NCBI GenBank assembly: GCA_029933295.1
Contig: JAOZOL010000130.1
Span: forward strand, 1-6,928
Direction of reading: 5' to 3'
DNA length: 6,928 nucleotides
Source of the DNA: Desulfobacterales bacterium
GTDB taxonomy: Bacteria; Desulfobacterota; Desulfobacteria; Desulfobacterales; Desulfosalsimonadaceae
The notes beneath the pieces are model-generated. The model did no database searches and was not told where the DNA came from. It saw only the letters and a program-made list of their open reading frames with translations. Of the stretch, positions 1-6,400 are shown piece by piece (position 1 is the first letter of the stretch; every line of letters begins with the position of its first letter). The translations under genes were made by a program, and so were the position numbers.

Positions 1-49
1 GAGAAAAATAACTTATCAATCATTTCAAACGATTACAAATGAGTTATTT

Positions 50-55
50 GGAAGG
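50..55 (+). promoter_or_regulatory. Ribosome binding site deciding the kinase start
   Basis: GGAAGG lies 7 bases before the ATG at 63. The in-frame ATG at 39 has only AT-rich sequence upstream and no Shine-Dalgarno, so this site argues that translation begins at 63. The eight extra residues the earlier start would add (MSYLEGCF) are not part of the FGGY fold. Confidence 0.65.
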
Positions 56-62
56 TTGTTTT

Positions 63-1646
63 ATGCTGGATAAAAAAGAAAAATATATTCTTGCCATAGA
101 TCTTGGCACCTCCGGCCCCAAATCGGCTTTGGTATCAACAAAAGGAGAAGTCATTGATTCTGCGTTTGTGGAAAACGATCTGAATCTGCTTTCCGATGGG
201 GGGGCGGAGCAGGACCCGGAAGAGTGGTGGGAATCAATTTTAAAGACCTTTAAACTTATTTTAGAAAAAAAATTGGTCCCGGCTGAAGATATCATTGCCG
301 TCAGCTGTTCCACCCAATGGTCGGGGACAGTGGCAGTGGATGAAGGCGGGCATCATTTAGGCAATGCCTTGATTTGGCTGGATTCCCGTGGCAGCCGGTA
401 TGTAAGAGAAATATCAGACGGTTTTTTAAAAGTTGAGGGCTATAGTGTTTCAAAGCTTCAGCGGTGGCTGAGGCTGACCGGTGGTGCGCCCAGCCATTCC
501 GGCAAGGATTCCCTTGCCCATATTTTATACATTAAAAATCAGCACCCGGATATTTATCGCAAAACTTATAAATTCCTTGAACCGAAAGATTATATTAATC
601 TGCGCTTAACCGGAAAATTTGCGGCATCCTATGATTCAATCACTCTTCACTGGGTGACTGATAATCGTAATATTAATAATATCGACTATGATGACAAGTT
701 GATCCGCATGGCGACCATTGACAAAGGAAAACTGCCGGATTTAAAACAGGCGGTGGATATCCTGGGCCCTTTAAAAAAAGAAGTGGCCTGTGGGCTGGGG
801 CTGCGTGGGGATGTGAAGGTTATCATGGGAACCCCGGACGTCCAGGCCGCAGCCATCGGTTCCGGCGGAGTGACCGATTATGATGCCCATTTTTATATCG
901 GGACGTCCTCCTGGTTGACCTGCCATGTGCCGTTTAAAAAAACAGATATCATCCACGGGATTGCGTCCCTGCCTTCTGCCATCCCGGGCAGGTATTTTGT
1001 GGCCGATGAACAGGAAACCGCAGGTGCCTGTCTGACATTTTTACGGGATAATATTTTTTTTCACAAAGATGAGCTGATGACAGAACCCTGTCCTGAAAAA
1101 GTGTATCAGATTTTTGATAAACTGGCGGCCAATGTGCCGGCCGGCAGCGGTGGTGTTATATTTACGCCCTGGCTGTATGGGGAACGGACACCCATTGATG
1201 ACAAATATGTTCGCGGTGGATTTTTTAACCAATCCTTAGACACCACCCGGGAACACATGGTTCGGGCCGTATTGGAAGGGGTTGCGTACAATGGCCGCTG
1301 GCTGCTTGAGGCAGTGGAAAAATTTGTCAAAAGACGGCTTGACAGGGTTCGGATGATCGGCGGCGGCGCTGCGTCTGATGTATGGTGCCGGATTTTTGCG
1401 GATGTGTTTAATCGAGAGATACTTCAGATAAAATCACCCATTCTGGCCAATGTCCGCGGTGCGGCGTTTTTAGGCGCTGTTGCCATGGGATATATGAATT
1501 TTAATGATGTCCCGGATCTCGTTGATGTTGCTAAAGTGTACTCGCCAAATCCGAAACACCGGGACACCTATGATAGGATGTTTTGCGAATTTAAAAATAT
1601 TTATAAGAAAAACAAAAAAATTTATTCACGGTTAAACAGAAAATAA
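63..1646 (+). CDS. FGGY-family carbohydrate kinase (xylulokinase-like, substrate unknown)
   Basis: This is a cytoplasmic ATP-dependent sugar or polyol kinase of the FGGY family (ASKHA/actin fold), 527 residues from the ATG at 63. The N-terminal domain opens with the phosphate-binding motif AIDLGTSG (residues 11-18), followed by EQDPEEWW (from 49) and IWLDSRG (104-110), both typical of xylulokinases. PKDYINLRLTG (from 174) also matches that group. The expected catalytic base is Asp259 in GTPDVQAA, with GTSSW at 280-284. The C-terminal domain has LYGERTP (371-377), AVLEGVAYNGR and the nucleotide-binding glycine motif IGGGAASDVW (432-441). Where E. coli XylB has GQMHG this protein reads STQWSG (83-88), so the sugar specificity is probably not D-xylulose. 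The length is slightly above the usual 480-510, owing partly to a Lys/Arg-rich C-terminus. Seventeen bases separate it from the lyase gene, implying cotranscription. Family assignment is firm; the substrate is unknown. Confidence 0.93.
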   Translation: MLDKKEKYILAIDLGTSGPKSALVSTKGEVIDSAFVENDLNLLSDGGAEQDPEEWWESILKTFKLILEKKLVPAEDIIAVSCSTQWSGTVAVDEGGHHLGNALIWLDSRGSRYVREISDGFLKVEGYSVSKLQRWLRLTGGAPSHSGKDSLAHILYIKNQHPDIYRKTYKFLEPKDYINLRLTGKFAASYDSITLHWVTDNRNINNIDYDDKLIRMATIDKGKLPDLKQAVDILGPLKKEVACGLGLRGDVKVIMGTPDVQAAAIGSGGVTDYDAHFYIGTSSWLTCHVPFKKTDIIHGIASLPSAIPGRYFVADEQETAGACLTFLRDNIFFHKDELMTEPCPEKVYQIFDKLAANVPAGSGGVIFTPWLYGERTPIDDKYVRGGFFNQSLDTTREHMVRAVLEGVAYNGRWLLEAVEKFVKRRLDRVRMIGGGAASDVWCRIFADVFNREILQIKSPILANVRGAAFLGAVAMGYMNFNDVPDLVDVAKVYSPNPKHRDTYDRMFCEFKNIYKKNKKIYSRLNRK

Positions 1647-1650
1647 TTTC

Positions 1651-1655
1651 GGAGG
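1651..1655 (+). promoter_or_regulatory. Strong ribosome binding site for a TTG start
   Basis: A perfect GGAGG lies in the 17-base gap after the kinase stop, 8 bases before TTG at 1664. It decides the start of the lyase gene: no ATG or GTG is well placed nearby, and the next in-frame ATG codons (around residue 43) would remove conserved N-terminal helix sequence. Confidence 0.75.
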
Positions 1656-1663
1656 CATCAAAA

Positions 1664-3175
1664 TTGGACATTCAACTCATTCTTGATAAATATTTGTCAC
1701 GGCTTCCCCAGGGCATTGCGACCCGGATATTTAATTCCGTCAAGGATATTCCATTTGTAAAAAAAGCCGTTGAAAAAGAATTAAACGCCATGATGGCGGA
1801 ACTGGAAGGGTCAATCAAACCGTATAAGGACAAGCTGGACAGTTTTGCCCGGATTCCCGAAAAAGGGCTGACCCATAAAGGCATCCTGACCATGATGGAA
1901 GACATCAAAAAACAGGAGATGGCGAAATGGGAAGAGGGTTATGTTTCAGGTGCCGTATATCATGGTGATGACAAGCATATTGATTTTTTAAATAAAATTT
2001 ATGCAATCAATTCCCAGAGCAATCCGTTGCATTCAGACGTCTGGCCCAGTGCGGCCAAGTTTGAATCAGAAATTGTTGCCATGACCGCAGATATGCTGGG
2101 GGCGGGCAGGACAAAAGATGAGATATGCGGTGTGGTGTCATCCGGGGGAACCGAAAGTATTCTGCTGGCCATGAAAGCATACAGAGACCGGGCGAGAAAA
2201 GAAAAGAAAATTACAAAGCCCGAGATGATCGTTCCGGTCACCGCCCATGCGGCTTTTGATAAAGCAGCCCGGTATTTTAATATTAAAATTATTCATATCC
2301 CTGTTGGTGATGATTGCCGGGCCATGGTTTTTGCGGCTAAAAAGGCGATTACGAAAAATACCATTGTCATGGTCGGTTCCTCTCCGTGCTTTCCTCACGG
2401 GGTCATTGATCCCATTGAAGAACTTTCAGAAATTGCCCGCAAAAAAGGGATCGGATTTCATACAGATGCCTGTCTGGGAGGGTTTATTCTGCCCTGGGCG
2501 GAAAAACTCGGGTATGATGTCCCACCATTGGATTTCAGGCTTCCCGGCGTAACATCCATTTCCGCAGATACCCATAAATACGGCTATGCCGCAAAAGGGA
2601 CATCCGTTATATTATACCGGGGCGCTGCGTTGAGGCGTTATCAGTATTTCACGATCACCGATTGGCCGGGCGGTTTGTATTTTTCACCGACTTTTGCCGG
2701 CAGTCGCCCGGGTGCCCTGAGTTCAGCCTGCTGGGCCGCCATGGTTTCCATGGGGGAAAAAGGGTATATGGATGCCACAAAAAAAATTCTTCAAACCGCC
2801 GCAAAGATCAAAAAAGGAATACAGAAGATACCGGAGCTTAAAATCCTGGGTAATCCCATGTGGGTGATCGCCTTTGCGTCCGATTCGTTCAACATCTATC
2901 AGGTCATGGACCAGATGGGGCAAAAAGGGTGGAGTTTAAACGGCCTGCACAAACCTGCGTGTGTGCATATCTGTGTTACCTTGAGACACGCGCGGCCCGG
3001 CGTTGCCCAGCGGTTTTTAAAAGACCTGCAAACGTCCGTTGATTTTGTAAAAGCTAACCCGGATGAAAAAGGGCAGATGGCACCGGTTTACGGCATGGCG
3101 GCAACCATTCCGTTTCGTGGCCTGGTGGGAGAAATGATGGAAAAATATATTGATTTGATTTATAAGGTGGAATAG
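1664..3175 (+). CDS. Sphingosine-1-phosphate lyase family PLP-dependent enzyme
   Basis: This is a 503-residue fold-type I PLP enzyme of the group II decarboxylase/S1P lyase family. Characterised members cleave C2-C3 of phosphorylated long-chain bases to phosphoethanolamine and a fatty aldehyde. The signatures run in family order: SGAVYHG (95-101), NPLHSD (120-125), SSGGTES (159-165, PLP phosphate loop), AHAAFDKAARYF (from 194), PHGVIDP (244-250), HTDACLGGF (266-274; Asp268 should bind the pyridine nitrogen), SISADTHKYGYAAKG (298-312; Lys305 is the expected Schiff-base lysine), AGSRPG (345-350), YGMAAT near the C-terminus. From memory of Symbiobacterium S1P lyase, Tyr105, His129, His201, Lys311 and Lys317 all map here with a constant offset of six (Tyr99, His123, His195, Lys305, Lys311), so the active site looks complete. 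Human and yeast enzymes carry an N-terminal membrane anchor; none is visible here, so the protein should be soluble. The start is TTG, supported by GGAGG. The gene ends in tandem in-frame stops (TAG TGA). The physiological substrate is not proven; a bacterial homologue could use another phosphorylated amino alcohol. Confidence 0.93.
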   Translation: MDIQLILDKYLSRLPQGIATRIFNSVKDIPFVKKAVEKELNAMMAELEGSIKPYKDKLDSFARIPEKGLTHKGILTMMEDIKKQEMAKWEEGYVSGAVYHGDDKHIDFLNKIYAINSQSNPLHSDVWPSAAKFESEIVAMTADMLGAGRTKDEICGVVSSGGTESILLAMKAYRDRARKEKKITKPEMIVPVTAHAAFDKAARYFNIKIIHIPVGDDCRAMVFAAKKAITKNTIVMVGSSPCFPHGVIDPIEELSEIARKKGIGFHTDACLGGFILPWAEKLGYDVPPLDFRLPGVTSISADTHKYGYAAKGTSVILYRGAALRRYQYFTITDWPGGLYFSPTFAGSRPGALSSACWAAMVSMGEKGYMDATKKILQTAAKIKKGIQKIPELKILGNPMWVIAFASDSFNIYQVMDQMGQKGWSLNGLHKPACVHICVTLRHARPGVAQRFLKDLQTSVDFVKANPDEKGQMAPVYGMAATIPFRGLVGEMMEKYIDLIYKVE

Positions 3176-3189
3176 TGATTTATAAAAAT

Positions 3190-3240
3190 GGGTTGCAATA
3201 CAAACGGGTTGCAAAATATTAAATGGGCAACTTTTGCACC
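3190..3240 (+). repeat. GGGTTGCAA direct repeats with overlapping hairpin
   Basis: GGGTTGCAA occurs twice, at 3190-3198 and 3206-3214, 16 bases apart start to start. The second copy can pair with downstream sequence in two mutually exclusive ways: TGCAAAA (3210-3216) with TTTTGCA (3232-3238), or GTTGC (3208-3212) with GCAAC (3227-3231). It begins 12 bases after the tandem stops of the lyase gene. No T-run follows, so it is not a standard intrinsic terminator. It may be an mRNA 3' structure or a protein site; the function is unknown. Confidence 0.4.
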
Positions 3241-3263
3241 GCACTCTAAAAATACCCTCGCCT

Positions 3264-3300
3264 GTCCGTAAATTTTCCCCAATGCGGATTGTATATTTTG
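3264..3300 (+). terminator. Weak terminator-like hairpin downstream of the lyase gene
   Basis: GTCCGTA (3264-3270) can pair with TGCGGAT (3283-3289), giving seven pairs, two of them G-T wobbles, around a 12-base loop. A T-rich stretch (3289-3299) follows. The stem is short and the T-tract interrupted, so this is at best a weak Rho-independent terminator for the kinase-lyase operon. Its position about 90 bases past the stop and before the next promoter is reasonable. Confidence 0.25.
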
Positions 3301-3380
3301 TCGGTCTTTATTCGCAAACTTTTCTCTTTACATAATATATAATTTAATATATCATTCTAAACTTTCCTTTGTTAAACAGG

Positions 3381-3401
3381 CCGATGATTGACATCATGCG
3401 G
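3381..3401. promoter_or_regulatory. Imperfect palindrome overlapping the nifJ promoter (possible operator)
   Basis: The core ATGAT-TGAC-ATCAT (3384-3397) is an inverted repeat with 5-base arms and a 4-base centre. It is extended by CCG on the left (3381-3383) and CGG on the right (3399-3401), with one unpaired G between. Its centre fits the TGA-N6-TCA layout shared by CRP/FNR-family sites, without the full flanking consensus. It coincides with the TTGACA -35 box, a position where a bound regulator would affect transcription of the downstream gene. The regulator is unknown. Confidence 0.35.
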
Positions 3402-3415
3402 CTTCAATCAATTAT
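3388..3415 (+). promoter_or_regulatory. Probable sigma-70-type promoter of nifJ
   Basis: A perfect TTGACA -35 hexamer lies at 3388-3393. The best -10 match is AATTAT (3410-3415, four of six consensus positions) at 16-base spacing. Transcription would start near 3422, giving a short leader of roughly 17 bases that still contains the ribosome binding site. An alternative -10, a perfect TATAAT at 3338-3343 within an AT-rich block (3330-3357), has no convincing -35 box at the right distance. Confidence 0.4.
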
Positions 3416-3427
3416 TTTTTATATAAC

Positions 3428-3431
3428 GGAG
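3428..3431 (+). promoter_or_regulatory. Ribosome binding site of nifJ
   Basis: GGAG lies 7 bases before the ATG at 3439, an optimal spacing. The protein start it selects matches the usual short N-terminus before the first conserved oxidoreductase motif. Confidence 0.7.
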
Positions 3432-3438
3432 TATTATT

Positions 3439-6400
3439 ATGGCTAAGATAATGAAAACCATTGATGGAAACACAGCAGCCACTCATGTCGCATATGCCTT
3501 GAGTGATGTTGCCGCCATTTATCCGATTACCCCTTCTACATCCATGGGAGAAACAGCGGATGCCTGGGCCGCCCGGGGAAGAAAAAATATTTTTGACCAG
3601 ACGTTAAACGTCAAGCAGCTTCAATCAGAAGCCGGTGCGGCCGGTGCGGTACATGGCGCCCTTGCAGCAGGTTCACTTACAACCACTTTTACGGCTTCTC
3701 AGGGTCTTTTATTAATGATTCCGAATATGTATAAGATTTCTGGAGAACTGTTGCCATGTGTTTTTCATGTGTCCGCCCGGGCGCTTTCAGCCCATGCGCT
3801 TTCCATTTTCGGGGATCACAGTGATGTCATGAGTGTGCGTCAGGCCGGATTTGCCATGATCGCCTCAGGTTCGGTTCAGGAAGTGATGGATCTTGCACTG
3901 GTTTCCCACCTGGCAGCCATTGAGGGAAGTCTTCCGTTTTTACATTTTTTTGATGGTTTCAGAACATCTTCGGAAATTCAAAAGATCGAACTTATTGATT
4001 ATGATGATATTTCTAATCTGGTGAATCATGAGGCCATTAAGGAATTCAGGGCTCGTTCCATGAATCCGGAGCATCCTGATATCAGGGGAACCGCCCAGAA
4101 TCCGGATATCTATTTTCAGGGCCGCGAAGCCGCCAATCCGTTTTATTTGCAGCTGCCTGAAATTGTAGAGGAATATATGGAAAAAGTGGGGGATCTGACC
4201 GGCAGGAGGTATAAACTGTTTGATTATGTCGGACATCCGGATGCGGATCGGATCATCGTTGCCATGGGGTCGTCCACGGAAACCATTGAAGAGGTTGTTA
4301 ATTTTCAAAATAACGCAGGTGAACGTCTTGGCCTGGTTAAAGTAAGGCTCTACAGACCCTTTTCAATCGAGCATTTTCTTTCCGTGATCCCCACATCCGT
4401 GGAACACATTACCGTCCTTGACAGAACCAAAGAACCCGGTGCCATTGGTGATCCGTTATATCAGGATGTATGCATGGCGTTTAAGGAATACGGCGATATG
4501 CCCCAGATATCGGCGGGGCGGTACGGTCTGGGTTCAAAGGAATTTACCCCGGCCATGGTAAAAGCTGTTTATGATAATATGAAATCCGTTGGAGCGAAAA
4601 ATCATTTTACCATTGGTATCAAAGATGATGTGACCTATCAGTCGTTGCCTGTGGATGAAAAATTCGACACAACGCCTGCGGGTACGGTGCAATGTAAATT
4701 TTGGGGACTGGGCTCGGACGGAACCGTTGGCGCAAACAAGAGCGCCATTAAAGTGATCGGCGATAACACCGATATGTTTGCCCAGGGGTATTTTGCCTAT
4801 GATTCCAAAAAATCAGGCGGGATCACGGTTTCGCATTTGCGGTTCGGGAATTCTCCGATCCAATCTACCTATCTGGTCAATTCAGCTGATTTTGTCGCCT
4901 GCCATAAGTCTAATTATGTTGAAATTTATGATGTGCTTGAAGGAATTAAGGAAGGCGGAACGTTTTTATTAAATTCGCACTGGACGGTTGCGGATATGGA
5001 AGAAGTGCTGCCCGCATCCATGCGCAGAATCATTGCAGATAAGAAGTTAAAATTTTACAATGTGGATGCGGTAAAAATTGCTGAATCCGTTGGCTTAGGC
5101 GGACGGATCAATATGATTATGCAGACCGCATTTTTCAGCCTTGCCAAGGTGCTGCCGTTTGAGGAAGCAGTTTCATACCTTAAGGAAGATATCAAAAAGA
5201 CCTATGGCAAAAAGGGTGACAATGTGGTTCAGATGAACATTGACGCGGTGGATCAGACCCTTGAAAATTTAGAGGAAATAAAGGTCCCTGCATCATGGAA
5301 AGATGCCGGAGGTGAATCCAAAGCCGTGGCCGAACAACCGGATTTTGTGGAAAATGTCATGGGCCCCATGCTTGATCAGAAAGGGGATGAATTGCCGGTC
5401 AGCGCATTTACGCCGGATGGTATTTTTCCAGCGGGCACGACTAAATTTGAAAAACGGGGGGTCGCAATTAATGTGCCTGAATGGATTTTAGAAAATTGTA
5501 TCCAATGCAATCAGTGCGCATTCGTATGTCCCCATGCGGCCATACGCCCGGTTCTGGTTACAGATAAAGAAGTAAAAGAAGCCCCGGCGTCGTTTGAAAC
5601 AAAAATTGCTATCGGAAAAGAACTCAAAGGTTATCATTTCAGGATGCAGGTTAACACGTTGGATTGTCAGGGGTGCGGTAATTGTGCTGATATCTGCCCG
5701 GCCAAAAAACCGGCCCTTGTAATGCGGCCCATTGATACGCAGACTTCACTCCAGGTGCCCAATCAGGAATTTTTCGACACGCTTCCGGTGCGGGATAATC
5801 TGGTGAAGCGTGAATCGATTAAAGGGAGCCAGTTCTGTCAGCCATTGCTGGAATTCTCCGGTGCCTGTGCCGGTTGCGGTGAAACCCCCTATGTCAAGGT
5901 TTTGACCCAGTTGTTTGGAGAGCGGATGGTGATTGCCAATGCAACCGGTTGCAGTTCAATCTGGGGGGGATCTGCACCCTCAATTCCATATTGTACAAAT
6001 AAAGACGGACATGGGCCTGCCTGGGGAAGTTCATTGTTTGAAGATGCGGCTGAATATGGCTATGGGATGAGTATATCCTATGCCCAACGCAGGAACAAGC
6101 TGGCTGAGCTGATCAGGGAAGTTGTGGAAACTGAAATTCCACAAGAATTAAAAGATGCCATGAACTATTGGCTTGAAGGTAAGGAAAACGCCGAAGCCTC
6201 TAAAAAGTATGGAATGCAGATTCAGGGGATGATTTCGGAAATGGAGAGGAGCCCGCTTCTTGAATCGATTTATGAAATGTCTGATCTGTTTGTAAAAAAA
6301 TCCGTCTGGGCCTTTGGCGGTGACGGATGGGCATATGATATCGGTTTTGGTGGACTGGACCATGTGATCGCATCGGGTGATGATATTAATATTCTGGTAA

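Noticed and set aside
1..42. Frame-1 reading of 13 codons ending in TGA at 40-42, possibly the 3' end of an upstream operon gene
   Set aside because: Frame 1 is open from the window edge and its stop sits 20 bases before the kinase start, a natural operon spacing. But 13 codons carry no recognisable motif and this much open frame is expected by chance, so it is not called.
39..62. Upstream ATG of the kinase at 39
   Set aside because: There is no Shine-Dalgarno before it and the added residues are not family-like; GGAAGG at 50-55 favours the ATG at 63.
2247..2552. 101-codon plus-strand open frame in another phase inside the lyase gene
   Set aside because: It is fully contained in a gene with continuous family similarity in the main frame, and its translation resembles no protein I know.
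3330..3357. AT-rich near-palindromic block containing a perfect TATAAT
   Set aside because: No acceptable -35 element lies 15-19 bases upstream, and alternating A/T sequence gives such matches easily. It is noted only as an alternative -10 or bendable upstream DNA.
3368..3378. TTTGTTAAACA as a possible Rex-type redox operator
   Set aside because: The half-sites are not symmetric and the match to known Rex sites is too short.
3631..3648. Tandem 9-base repeat GCCGGTGCG x2
   Set aside because: It encodes the conserved SEAGAAGAVHGA segment of the oxidoreductase family, where repeated Ala-Gly residues force the repetition.
3940..4308. 122-codon open frame on the minus strand inside nifJ
   Set aside because: It lies opposite a strongly conserved oxidoreductase coding region, has no recognisable domain, and is explained by the codon use of the plus-strand gene.
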